Assembly (NCBI GenBank): GCA_000687695.1
Contig: JHWZ01000010.1
Location: 29,575 to 93,574 of the forward strand
Source of the DNA: Lachnospiraceae bacterium P6B14
GTDB taxonomy: Bacteria; Bacillota; Clostridia; Lachnospirales; Lachnospiraceae
Length of the DNA stretch: 64,000 nt
Direction: 5' to 3'
The notes under the pieces are model-generated. The model searched no databases and was not told the DNA's origin. It saw only the letters and a list, made by a program, of their open reading frames with translations. A program made the translations under genes and the position numbers. How positions within the stretch are numbered: position 1 is the first letter of the stretch; each line of letters opens with the position of its first letter. Positions 26,775 through 35,316 of the stretch are shown here, one piece after another.

Positions 26775-28535
26775 TTATCCAGTGATTCCATTCGATTCCG
26801 CTGCAAGCTTCCAACTTACTGCCTGCTTGCGACCGCTGATGAAGTTACGATATATTCCTTCTTCTTTCATTAGTTCCTCGTGTTTGCCCTTCTGCACAAT
26901 ACGTCCCTTATCAACGACGAGGATCTGATCAGCATTTCGAACGGTCTTTAATCGATGCGCTATCATGATGATCGTCTTTTGCTTGGTGAGGTTCTCGATA
27001 GCCTCGGTAAGTTCCTTTTCATTCTCAGGATCCACATTTGCAGTCGCCTCATCCAGGATGATGATCGGCGCATCCTTCATGATGGCACGGGCGATCGCGA
27101 TTCGCTGCTTCTCGCCTCCGGACAGAGTAGCTCCGCCCTCGCCAATAACTGTTTCATATCCGTCAGGGAGCGACGTGATAAACTCATGACAAGCTGCCTT
27201 CTTTGCAGCCTCCATCACTTCATCCATAGTCGCTTCAGGCTTTCCGAAACGGATGTTATTTGCGATTGTATCCTCAAACAGATACACCCTCTGGAATACA
27301 AAACTGAAGTTTTCCATCAGTGAGTCAAAGCTGTAGTCCTTGACATTTTTACCGCCGAGCGTAACTGAGCCCTTCTGCACATCCCAGAAACGCGCGATCA
27401 GGGAAGTGATCGTCGTCTTTCCTCCACCGCTCGGTCCGATGATCGCCGTTGTAGTATTCTCCTTGATATCAAGTGTTACATCATCTATTATCTTACGGTT
27501 CTCATAAGCAAAATCCACATGCTCCATATGGATGTCATGATTTGCAGGGGTGAAACTCTCCCCATCGATATCCATCTGTTCCGTCTCTAAGATCTCATTC
27601 GCCAAATCCACGCCCTTTCCGATTACCTTCAAAAGCGCAGTAAAGGTTCCCGCCATATCCAACGACTCGAAGATCATAAACGAGCTTAAAAGCATTACGA
27701 TCGTGTATTCAATCCGCATCGTTCCTTCAAGATAGAACCAAATTGACGCCCCGGCTACAGCGACACCGATCAGCTTGCAGATAAGGTTCTGCAGACCGAC
27801 TGCCGGTATCGCAGTTATTTCCGCGCTGATATCCGCCTTTCTTTTTCTGTCGATCGCACGCTGCACGCGTGACTGATTCTGGCCGATGATATTATAGTTT
27901 CTTATCTCCGCGATCCCCTGCGTATACTCAAGGATCACGCCTACTATATCTCTGTCGGATGCCAGCTTTTCATCTGCAACTCTTGCTATACTCAGGTTTG
28001 TCCATTTATTCACCAGTAAAAATATACCGATACCCACAACGGATATTAACCCGATACGCACATCAAATGCAAACATCAAAAGCGCGATAACGAAAGTCGT
28101 AAGTCCGCCCTGCAACACCATCATAATAGCGCGTGTCGCAATATCACCGGTCTGCTCCATCGTGTTTGTCGTCACCGATGTGATGTGACCGAGACTCGTA
28201 TCATTGAAATACCCCATCGGAAGATATCTCAAATGCTCACCGATCTCAATCCTCTTTGAAGCGCAGGTATCATATCCGCCTTCTGTCTGAAGCATTGACG
28301 AAAAACGATTGATGACCATTTTTCCAAGCGTACTGACCAGCATCAAACCAACTACGATGTAGATATCAGACCAGTCAAGCCTGTTTTCGATCACCGCTTT
28401 TATAGCGAAAAAAGCAGCCGGTATTTTCATCGCAGTAAAGAGTGCTTCGATCACTCCGAGCACTACAGCTTTATAAAACTTGCCGCGGTTTATTTCATTA
28501 CAAAAGCCGAAAAACTTTTTGACCATCTTAAGCAT
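26775..28535 (-). CDS. ABC transporter half-molecule B (membrane plus ATPase)
   Basis: 586 residues. An N-terminal six-helix type 1 exporter domain (~20-300) is fused to an ATPase with Walker A GPSGGGKTT, Q loop FVFQRVYLF, signature LSGGEKQRIAIARA and Walker B IIILDEATA. The start overlaps the end of the upstream half by 8 bases and has GAGGAGG 6 bases upstream; a longer in-frame start would overlap the neighbour by 150 bases and has no ribosome site. The pair resembles heterodimeric exporter-fold systems including YbtP/YbtQ- and IrtA/IrtB-type siderophore importers, so direction of transport is open. Metal context favours metal-chelate traffic. Confidence 0.93.
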   Translation of the reverse strand: MLKMVKKFFGFCNEINRGKFYKAVVLGVIEALFTAMKIPAAFFAIKAVIENRLDWSDIYIVVGLMLVSTLGKMVINRFSSMLQTEGGYDTCASKRIEIGEHLRYLPMGYFNDTSLGHITSVTTNTMEQTGDIATRAIMMVLQGGLTTFVIALLMFAFDVRIGLISVVGIGIFLLVNKWTNLSIARVADEKLASDRDIVGVILEYTQGIAEIRNYNIIGQNQSRVQRAIDRKRKADISAEITAIPAVGLQNLICKLIGVAVAGASIWFYLEGTMRIEYTIVMLLSSFMIFESLDMAGTFTALLKVIGKGVDLANEILETEQMDIDGESFTPANHDIHMEHVDFAYENRKIIDDVTLDIKENTTTAIIGPSGGGKTTITSLIARFWDVQKGSVTLGGKNVKDYSFDSLMENFSFVFQRVYLFEDTIANNIRFGKPEATMDEVMEAAKKAACHEFITSLPDGYETVIGEGGATLSGGEKQRIAIARAIMKDAPIIILDEATANVDPENEKELTEAIENLTKQKTIIMIAHRLKTVRNADQILVVDKGRIVQKGKHEELMKEEGIYRNFISGRKQAVSWKLAAESNGITG

Positions 28536-30312
28536 GAGCAACCTCCTCTCTAAAGGACACTCCCGATGCCTGTTCCGTATCCTCATCTCTTGCCATGCTG
28601 TGGGCCTCCCACATATTTTTATACAGCTCGCACTTTTCAAGGAGTTCCGCCTGCGTACCCACTGCTTCAACGTTTCCGTCATGGATCACAAATATCTTAT
28701 CCGCATCAACGATCGTCGACAGGCGGTGTGCGATCACGATGAGTGTACGACCCTTGACAAGCTTCGCCACACTTGACTGTACGAGCGCCTCGTTCTCAGG
28801 ATCGGTATAAGCAGTCGCCTCATCGAGGATAACAACGGGCGCGTCCTTAAGCATAGCTCTCGCGATACAAATACGCTGTCTCTCACCTCCTGACAGATGA
28901 CCGCCGGCTCCGCCGACTACCGTGTCGTAACCGTTTTCCAGACCGAGTATGAACTCATGACATCCGGTCGCCTTTGCAGCGTTTATCACGTCCTCATCCG
29001 TGGCACCTGCTCTTCCCAGACGAATGTTTTCCATAACCGTCATGTCAAAGAGATAATTGTCCTGCGCCACATAGGAAATCTGCCCCATATAGTAGTCCAG
29101 AGGAAGCTCTCTGATGTCGACACCCCCATAAGTAATCGTTCCGGAATCTACATCCCAGAGCGAATCAATCAGCCTTGCGATAGTGCTCTTTCCCGATCCT
29201 GACGGACCGACGATGGCAGCGACCTCGCCCTGCTTGATCTCCATATTGATACCATGAAGAATCTCTTTTTCCTTATATGAAAAATGTACATCCGTAAGAG
29301 TGATGTCCGAACCATTCGGCTGCTTTGTTACAGCAGAAGGTCTGACCATATCCTCACGCTCGAGTATCTCCGTTACCTCACCGAATATTGTCTTCATTTT
29401 CAGAAGATCATCCGTATAAGTAAATGCCACTACAAGCGGCGTGATAAGACCTGCCGAAAGGATAATACCTGTAATGAAACCTCCCGGCGTCAGTGATCCG
29501 TTTTTAACAAGGATCATACCTATAGGGAGCACACCCAGAAAGGTCGCGGGTAAAAATGCCATCGTTCCGGACTGTGGCCAAATACACCTACGCATCCAGT
29601 CTATGAAGACATCCGCGCCCTCTCTGGCTGCTATGACAAACTTTTCATATGAGCTTCCGGTCTTTCCGAAAGCCTTGATAACCTCAATCCCGTTGATATA
29701 CTCAACTGCAGTATCATTCAATTTTTTTGTTTTCTCTACTGAAAGTGCAAAACCACCCTTGCTCTTTACCATCATGACCGCCATAAAAACGAGTCCGATC
29801 AGGGCACCCACCAGATTGGCCAGTCCCAAGCGCCAGTCAATCATGATGATATAGACAAACATGATGATAGGCAGTAAGATATTTGCAGTAAACTCCGGCA
29901 CGATATGTGCCAGTGTTGTCTCCATTGAGTCCACGCGCTCTACGATAATATTTTTAAATGATCCGCTGTTATCATCAAGTACAGATCCAAGCGGAATCTT
30001 TGCCATCTTTTCGCATAACTGTTTTCGGATACCTGCAAGGACAGTAAATGTAGCCACGTGTGAGAGAGAGGTTGACAGAGAGTGCAGTGTCATCCTCACT
30101 ACCCAGCATGCCGCCATAAGCAGAACTCTCCACAGATAAAAATCCCATTCTCTATTTCCTTCCAAAAGCTGTTCAACGATATTCGCGATGATCAGATAGG
30201 GAATAAAGGATGTAGCTACACCGAGTATGGCAAGCAAAACGCTTCCTCCGAAAAATACCTTCTTCCTGCCTGCGAACTCCATTACCCAGGACAGTATGCC
30301 TCGTTTTTTCAT
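28528..30312 (-). CDS. ABC transporter half-molecule A (membrane plus ATPase)
   Basis: 594 residues from the ATG preceded by GAGGAGGCTGAC. The six-helix membrane domain covers about 15-310. The ATPase has Walker A GPSGSGKST, Q loop YVAQDNYLF, signature LSGGERQRICIARA and Walker B VVILDEATAYTDPEN. Translationally coupled to the second half. The unit starts with the ZinT-like secreted protein gene 43 bases upstream. Both ATPase sites look complete, unlike many heterodimers with one degenerate site. Substrate inferred to be a metal complex from the neighbours only. Confidence 0.93.
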   Translation of the reverse strand: MKKRGILSWVMEFAGRKKVFFGGSVLLAILGVATSFIPYLIIANIVEQLLEGNREWDFYLWRVLLMAACWVVRMTLHSLSTSLSHVATFTVLAGIRKQLCEKMAKIPLGSVLDDNSGSFKNIIVERVDSMETTLAHIVPEFTANILLPIIMFVYIIMIDWRLGLANLVGALIGLVFMAVMMVKSKGGFALSVEKTKKLNDTAVEYINGIEVIKAFGKTGSSYEKFVIAAREGADVFIDWMRRCIWPQSGTMAFLPATFLGVLPIGMILVKNGSLTPGGFITGIILSAGLITPLVVAFTYTDDLLKMKTIFGEVTEILEREDMVRPSAVTKQPNGSDITLTDVHFSYKEKEILHGINMEIKQGEVAAIVGPSGSGKSTIARLIDSLWDVDSGTITYGGVDIRELPLDYYMGQISYVAQDNYLFDMTVMENIRLGRAGATDEDVINAAKATGCHEFILGLENGYDTVVGGAGGHLSGGERQRICIARAMLKDAPVVILDEATAYTDPENEALVQSSVAKLVKGRTLIVIAHRLSTIVDADKIFVIHDGNVEAVGTQAELLEKCELYKNMWEAHSMARDEDTEQASGVSFREEVAHA

Positions 30313-30354
30313 GTCAGCCTCCTCTTTCATTTTGCGTCAGTATAGTTGCTGTGG

Positions 30355-31740
30355 TTATTTAACCTTTACAGTCTTTACGCCTGAATACTTTCCATAGGAT
30401 GCCTTTCCGTCAGCATCTGATGTATATGCGCACACCTTTACAAAGTACTTTTTATTTTTCAGCTTTTTCACCTTAACGGATGTATTTGCTTTTATTGTTA
30501 CTGTCTTAGCTTTTTTGAAGTTTTTATTTGTTGATACCTGAACCTTATATCCATCCGCATCCTTAACCTCATCCCACTTGACTGTTACTGTCTTTTTACC
30601 GGATGCCTTTACGGAAGTAAGCTTTGGTTTTGCCGGTGTGATCGCGCCTTTGTAATAATAAGTTATAATGCCTTCAGACGAATTAAAGATCAATGCTTTC
30701 TTTCCATCCTTTTGAGTTATCTCATAGGTTGCAACTTTGACTCCCTCATTGTCACTGGCTACTATGTATACTCCGGCATCCTTTCCGTCATTTTTATCTG
30801 TATCATAAATATAATACGGATACTCAGATTCGAGCTTAAAATCTCCGGTTCCGGTCATGTCTATGAATGACTTTCCTTCGCCTGATTTTGTAAGTGTCAT
30901 ATACATCTGTGCCTTCTCGTATCCCGGATAATCCTTCATCGGAGTCGTATCCAAATCCCACGCACCTGTCATCGGGACTCTCTGTGATACGGTCTCTGCA
31001 GAAGCCATGCTTGCCACGTTCTCCCAGACAAAAAGTGCGATAACTCTCTTTAAGAGTACTTCGTTTGGATCTGAAAGGGCTGAAGTCGGGAAGCCGGCAG
31101 CAAGCCAATTTTTATACTTTCCGTCCGTCAGCTTAAGGATGTCTTCCTCTGTATCACCATAACGGAACTCCAGATGAAATGTTGTTTCCGGAGTGTCCGG
31201 GCACATAAACACATATGTGAACTCGCCTGCGTCCTTGTCCTCTGTTTTATAGAGATATCCGGACATCTTCATCTCACCTTCTCCGGTTGTACCGGTAGCT
31301 GTCGCATCTTTTACAAACGCATACTTATGTTTAACTACGGTACCATCTTTCTTCGCAAATGAAATCTCTGTTCCGTCAGTTCCGCCAAACGTGATCTTTG
31401 CCACATCGTTTATAAATCCGCAGCAAAAGGTCTGTCCTGCATTTTCCCCATAGGTTGTGGCTCCGATTGACTCCTTGAGCATGTGCACGGCCATGTCCGC
31501 CGATGATTCTCCTATAACAGCGGCTGTATAATCATGCCAATACTTATCATATTTTGAGTCAAATGTTGTTCCTTCAAATAGGGGCTGGACTTCTCCCATG
31601 ACACCCTTCAAAAAGTTCTTTCCGTCTGTTTCTGTCTGTACTGCATCTGTCTCTGCTGCTACACTCTGAACACCAACTCCTGATACGAGCACTCCAAGTG
31701 CCATAGTGATTGCAGCTGCTGCTTTGATTAGTTTTTTCAT
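30355..31740 (-). CDS. Secreted ZinT-like metal-binding protein with FN3-like C-terminus
   Basis: 461 residues with a signal peptide (AVAAE-type site near 28). Residues ~40-220 resemble the ZinT/YodA lipocalin-like fold in pattern (FLKGVMGEVQPLF, SKYDKYWHDYT, then TTFHLEFRYGDTEEDI). A second beta-rich region (~255-370) and a C-terminal FN3-like domain (~375-461; VTVKWDEVKDADGYKVQVS) follow. ZinT proteins bind zinc or cadmium outside the membrane and pass it to transporters; the assignment here is by resemblance and the metal ligands are not certain. The gene is first in a unit with two ABC halves and a ZIP transporter, directly downstream of a putative metal-type operator. Confidence 0.68.
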   Translation of the reverse strand: MKKLIKAAAAITMALGVLVSGVGVQSVAAETDAVQTETDGKNFLKGVMGEVQPLFEGTTFDSKYDKYWHDYTAAVIGESSADMAVHMLKESIGATTYGENAGQTFCCGFINDVAKITFGGTDGTEISFAKKDGTVVKHKYAFVKDATATGTTGEGEMKMSGYLYKTEDKDAGEFTYVFMCPDTPETTFHLEFRYGDTEEDILKLTDGKYKNWLAAGFPTSALSDPNEVLLKRVIALFVWENVASMASAETVSQRVPMTGAWDLDTTPMKDYPGYEKAQMYMTLTKSGEGKSFIDMTGTGDFKLESEYPYYIYDTDKNDGKDAGVYIVASDNEGVKVATYEITQKDGKKALIFNSSEGIITYYYKGAITPAKPKLTSVKASGKKTVTVKWDEVKDADGYKVQVSTNKNFKKAKTVTIKANTSVKVKKLKNKKYFVKVCAYTSDADGKASYGKYSGVKTVKVK

Positions 31741-31778
31741 AATTGCCTTCCTTTCTTTTGTTAGTTATGACTGTTTTT

Positions 31779-31832
31779 GGTTAGTTATTCCTAACCTTAG
31801 GGTATACTAACACATACTCATTTTTCTGTCAA
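31779..31832 (-). promoter_or_regulatory. Promoter with metal-type operator, upstream of the ZinT-like/ABC/ZIP operon
   Basis: Minus-strand TTGACA (31827-31832), a 17-base spacer, TAGTAT (31804-31809), then the perfect dyad GGTTAG-N6-CTAACC (31779-31796) about where transcription would start. The same set, with identical distances and a near-identical spacer, occurs at 33031-33084. A repressor binding the dyad would block initiation. GGTTAG/CTAACC half-sites recall DtxR-family boxes, but the 6-base gap differs from the classic box. Confidence 0.82.
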
Positions 31833-31840
31833 GGGGTTTT

Positions 31841-32068
31841 TTATCCTCGTACACACTCACATGAAAGAAACGTGTATCCTGTTTGTTCTATGATCTTTCG
31901 TATCTCATCAACTGAGATTTCTGTTTCTGTCAGAAAACAGGTTTTTCCCTTTTTGTGAGACGATTTCAGCTTCTTTACGTCAGGAAACGCCTTTCTGATT
32001 GCATCGTTGACATGTGCCTCGCACATGCCGCAAGCCATCCCGTCTATCTTCACTGTAGTCTTAAACAT
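31841..32068 (-). CDS. Small HMA-domain (heavy-metal-associated) protein
   Basis: 75 residues. The HMA fold shows GMACGMCEAHV with metal-binding Cys13 and Cys16, then KLKSSHKKGKTCFLTE and EIRKIIEQTGYTFLS. Family members carry Cu(I), Zn or other soft metals to partner ATPases. GGAGAAAAGA precedes the ATG. The gene stands between DUF3793 and the ZinT-like operon, all in the same direction, and may share the DUF3793 transcript. Extra cysteines near the C-terminus (SCEC) are unusual for a simple chaperone. Confidence 0.9.
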   Translation of the reverse strand: MFKTTVKIDGMACGMCEAHVNDAIRKAFPDVKKLKSSHKKGKTCFLTETEISVDEIRKIIEQTGYTFLSCECVRG

Positions 32069-32134
32069 TCTTTTCTCCTTTTTTTCGTACGCATTCCGTG
32101 TAGAGCATGGTGCTCGAATCTTATTTCGGCTATC

Positions 32135-32245
32135 TTAAGCATCAAAAGCTCTGGCAAAATGCGTCCGGCTTCCGATATCGACTCCGATAACGAGAGTTGA
32201 CTCTGATACTTGCAAAATCTTTTCGTTTTGTGTATAATTCTTCAT
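32135..32245 (-). pseudogene. N-terminal remnant of an IS110-family transposase
   Basis: A 36-codon frame with ATG and a GGAGG site 6 bases upstream. The product begins MKNYTQNEKILQVSE and contains LVIGVDIGSRTHFARAFD, which is the start of the DEDD catalytic domain of IS110-type transposases, including the first Asp (VDIGS). It then stops at TAA, while intact members are about 400 residues. No further transposase sequence is visible up to the HMA gene. It is therefore a deletion remnant with an intact start region. A short internal frame after it (MLKIAEIRFEHH...) overlaps the HMA start and was not called. Confidence 0.75.
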
Positions 32246-32294
32246 GTGAGGCCTCCGATCTGATTATTGGTTTAATCCGTCAAGATATACCTTA

Positions 32295-32323
32295 ATCATA
32301 TCGTAAGGTCTCATTTTTTTCAA
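32295..32323 (-). promoter_or_regulatory. Possible promoter before the IS110 remnant
   Basis: Minus-strand TTGAAA, a 17-base spacer, TATGAT. It lies just after the DUF3793 stop and could drive the remnant and the HMA gene. The stretch from 32069 to 32356 holds nothing else I can identify besides the remnant. Confidence 0.4.
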
Positions 32324-32356
32324 TTGGCACTTTTTAATGAATTACAGGAATGCTCC

Positions 32357-32980
32357 TCAAACTGCAGCAGATAGTTTTGAATGTCCGCCGCAATATGTTT
32401 CTATGATTTCCCGAATAGAAACACCTCCGGCAAGGATACACACCAATGTTTCCTTCGCTATCTCATACAGATCAAACAGTTCTTTCTTTTTTTCAACATC
32501 TTTATAAACCTTCCAATATCCGCTGTAGAGGTAGTTTTGCCCATCATTCTCGATAAATCCTTCCACGTCCTCAATGGGATAACCAAGAAAAATACCCATC
32601 TCGTGGGGAAACTCAGCCTCTCCGCGCTGATATGCCGCATACCTGCAGCGGAACTTCAGCATCATCTCAGTCAATGTCAAATCCTTCTGATAGCCGAGAC
32701 GGTTCAGAAACGCGAGGTTTTCTTTTTCTCTTAAATACTTTTTCATGGAATTTTTGCGAAAGAGAAAACAGGTTGCTTTCTCGGGTGTGTTGGTCAACAC
32801 ATAAAAAGAAATGCCACTCCCGTCGAGGATCCGTTTGAGAGAACGGATGCTCCCCGGCTCAGTGACAAATAGGTTTGAAATCTTGACGCCTACGATCAGA
32901 GGCGCACACTGGAGTACCAGCTGTGACTGGATCTTTTTCAAATTCATTTGGCATATAAGGTCGATCACTTCGGTACTCAC
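32357..32980 (-). CDS. DUF3793 family protein
   Basis: 207 residues, a full-length DUF3793 member: LFVTEPGSIRSLKRIL near the N-terminus, LLFRKN-type segment, FRCRYAAYQRGEAEFPHEMG, then IFLGYPIEDVEGFI and GYWKVYKD. The family is found in Clostridia, frequently near iron-uptake and flavodoxin genes as I recall; its activity is unknown. It uses a GTG start with AGAGGA 7 bases upstream. Its promoter carries the same dyad as the ZinT-like operon, so it is probably under the same metal-linked control. No membrane helix or signal peptide. Confidence 0.88.
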   Translation of the reverse strand: MSTEVIDLICQMNLKKIQSQLVLQCAPLIVGVKISNLFVTEPGSIRSLKRILDGSGISFYVLTNTPEKATCFLFRKNSMKKYLREKENLAFLNRLGYQKDLTLTEMMLKFRCRYAAYQRGEAEFPHEMGIFLGYPIEDVEGFIENDGQNYLYSGYWKVYKDVEKKKELFDLYEIAKETLVCILAGGVSIREIIETYCGGHSKLSAAV

Positions 32981-33030
32981 TGCGCTATCCTCTTTCCATT
33001 GTGAAAGTATTGTTAGATTGGACTGTCTTT

Positions 33031-33084
33031 GGTTAGCCAGTACTAACCATATGGTATACTAACACACACTCATCAGTCTGTCAA
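33031..33084 (-). promoter_or_regulatory. Promoter with metal-type operator, upstream of DUF3793
   Basis: Minus-strand TTGACA (33079-33084), 17-base spacer, TAGTAT (33056-33061), then GGTTAG-N6-CTAACC (33031-33048). Dyad-to--10 distance is 7 bases, the same as in the second copy at 31779. The stretch GTATACTAACACA and the following ACTCAT are also shared, so conservation reaches into the spacer. Confidence 0.82.
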
Positions 33085-33117
33085 GAACTATTTTTTATTC
33101 ACTGTCTCTTTTTTCCC

Positions 33118-35316
33118 TTATTTAAATCCCAAATAATACCGTATATACCGCCTCATGCTCTTCTTTTTGAGTTTGAGTAACAGATTTTTCTTTGCTTCCT
33201 CAGCTCGTACCTGTGCCCCTTCAGCAAGCTCCTCATTATAGAGGAAACGTTCAAAGTACTCAAGGAAGGAATTGTCCTTTATCCCGGCTTCACCCAGCCT
33301 GCATCTGTATTCGTACAGGGTTTCGTGGGTTTGGATCTCAAGTCCGTACAATCTAAGGATCCTGAAGCATTGTCTGCAGGTAGCTGTGAGCTTTTCCTCA
33401 GGTTTCATTTTTTTGAACCGTGCTGCAGATATCAGATGACCAAAAACGAATGACAGGATCACAAACAATATCCCTATGATAACAGGGATGACTATCATAT
33501 ACCATTTGATCTGAATGTTTGAGAAGATAGATGCACCATCCCGGTCCGTTACGATGACAACCGACTCGGTCTCAAACGGTTTCAGTGACTCCTTTTCCGA
33601 TGCGGTCTTCCAATATGAGTGTCCTTCATTCAGTGAAGGTGTCGGCTCAAATGCGATCCATCCCGCGCCTTCAAAGTAGACCTCCGGCCATGCGTGTGCG
33701 TCAGCATTTTTCACTATGACACTCGTCTTGCCTCCGGTGTTCGCCATGTATCCCTGGACATATCTGGCAGGCAGCCCCTCTGCTCTTGCCAAAAGGACAA
33801 ACGCGGTAGCATAGTGGGCACAGAAGCCCTGTTTACTCTCAAGCAAGAGGTAATCAAGAAATGTGCCGGCGTTATTAACCCTCTCCGGAAGAGGTCCCGG
33901 ACTCAGAGAGTATTCATACTGGCGAAGCATCGCCTCGAGTCGTTTCATTTTTTCATAATCTGTTTTTGCTCCCGCATAAACGCTGTCCATGCGTTCGCGA
34001 AGCTTTTTGGAAAGCACGGGCGCGGCTGTATATGCGTCTTTTACGTGGTCTAAGTACGTAAGATAATCCGAATAGGTACAGCCGTTAAGTCTGTCGGTGT
34101 TCAGGCGTTTTTCCATTACATCATAGCTTTGTTCGGAAGGTACCTTTCCGGCACTCAGGTAGTCATTTATGATCGGGTTATCCGTGTTCAAAAGATAGTA
34201 TGAGATTGCGTACATGCTTCCTTCGGAATGGATATCCGGCCAAAGCACGTTTCCGCCCTCCTCTCTGTAACTTTTAGTCTGCAAACCCCATTTCATGGGC
34301 AGGGATTTTTGCGGTAGGAAAACATGATCCGTTGTAAGGCTGTCATATTTAATGTTAATATAGGATCTTCTTGCGAAATCATTATCCCGGTCTGTGTATT
34401 CACTTAGTGAAGCACACAAGGATATCGTATCCATCAGTGTTGCATGCGCATCAGAATGATCGTTATCCGCCCAGGTTTTTCCGTCAAAATCCGTAAAGGT
34501 CTTTCCTGCAAATCTGATCTGATCCACATAAGAAGAAAGACCAGTAATCTCCATGGCCTTTTTATTTCCGCCGCCAATGCTTCCTGTGATGTCACCCCTC
34601 TCGGAGAAACCTATCTTTGCTTCAGCCGGGTTGGTAGTTTCTTCGTCGGAAAACAGACTAGAGATATCGTCGATGATGTTCTCGATAGTACCCGACATGA
34701 ATTCATATATGCTCTTTGCCAGCGCCCAGTCGTACGGTTTGTCGGGGGCAGGACTTACATACACAAGGAGTATTGTCAGCAGAATAAACGGAGATACGAA
34801 TACGAGATGACCCTGGCGTGTGGTTTGACCCAGCTTTTTCCATCTTGCCTGTGTCAGCTCCGAAAGCGTAAAGAGTATGATCAAAAATGCCATGACAACA
34901 AACAGCTTTTCTATACTGTAGCCGAATAGTAAGCAAATGATCATCCAGCTAAATGACGCTACCGAGATTATTACTCTCACTACTGCAGACAAACACATCA
35001 TCTCTCCGATGAAAAATGCAAAGGCACCAATGCCGAGAAGCCAAATATAATCCGCGTTATCCCGGATCAATCCCGCTATTGTTTCGTTTGCAGAGAGAAG
35101 TACTCCGGAGATGATAAGCACCACGATCACACTGATCAGGATTATCCTTACGGTCCACTTTGACTTTTTGAAAAATACAAATACACACGAAACTACTATC
35201 TGTAAAACAACCGCTATAAGTTCGGTTTCTTTTCCTATCAGCTTCTCTGATAATAGTGATAAAAGTCCTACCGAAACAGAAAGTACATATAAGAGTTCAT
35301 AAAGGAGGTTTGTCAT
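33118..35316 (-). CDS. Transglutaminase-like membrane protein (TgpA-type)
   Basis: 732 residues. About six membrane helices fill residues ~1-195. A large external region contains a transglutaminase core at about 470-570 with Cys in SKQGFCAHYATAF, His in NADAHAWPEVYF and Asp/Glu region AFEPTPS. One more helix near 595-620 is followed by a cytosolic tail with a DUF4129-like helical segment. With the adjacent DUF58 and MoxR genes it forms the widespread MoxR/DUF58/transglutaminase cassette, thought to act on surface proteins. Its start overlaps the DUF58 stop by 4 bases. No metal-type operator precedes this unit. Confidence 0.93.
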   Translation of the reverse strand: MTNLLYELLYVLSVSVGLLSLLSEKLIGKETELIAVVLQIVVSCVFVFFKKSKWTVRIILISVIVVLIISGVLLSANETIAGLIRDNADYIWLLGIGAFAFFIGEMMCLSAVVRVIISVASFSWMIICLLFGYSIEKLFVVMAFLIILFTLSELTQARWKKLGQTTRQGHLVFVSPFILLTILLVYVSPAPDKPYDWALAKSIYEFMSGTIENIIDDISSLFSDEETTNPAEAKIGFSERGDITGSIGGGNKKAMEITGLSSYVDQIRFAGKTFTDFDGKTWADNDHSDAHATLMDTISLCASLSEYTDRDNDFARRSYINIKYDSLTTDHVFLPQKSLPMKWGLQTKSYREEGGNVLWPDIHSEGSMYAISYYLLNTDNPIINDYLSAGKVPSEQSYDVMEKRLNTDRLNGCTYSDYLTYLDHVKDAYTAAPVLSKKLRERMDSVYAGAKTDYEKMKRLEAMLRQYEYSLSPGPLPERVNNAGTFLDYLLLESKQGFCAHYATAFVLLARAEGLPARYVQGYMANTGGKTSVIVKNADAHAWPEVYFEGAGWIAFEPTPSLNEGHSYWKTASEKESLKPFETESVVIVTDRDGASIFSNIQIKWYMIVIPVIIGILFVILSFVFGHLISAARFKKMKPEEKLTATCRQCFRILRLYGLEIQTHETLYEYRCRLGEAGIKDNSFLEYFERFLYNEELAEGAQVRAEEAKKNLLLKLKKKSMRRYIRYYLGFK

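Noticed and set aside
32070..32145. Short frame beginning MLKIAEIRFEHH after the IS110 remnant
   Set aside because: It overlaps the HMA start, has only a weak ribosome site, and I recognise nothing in it; it may be part of the remnant junction.
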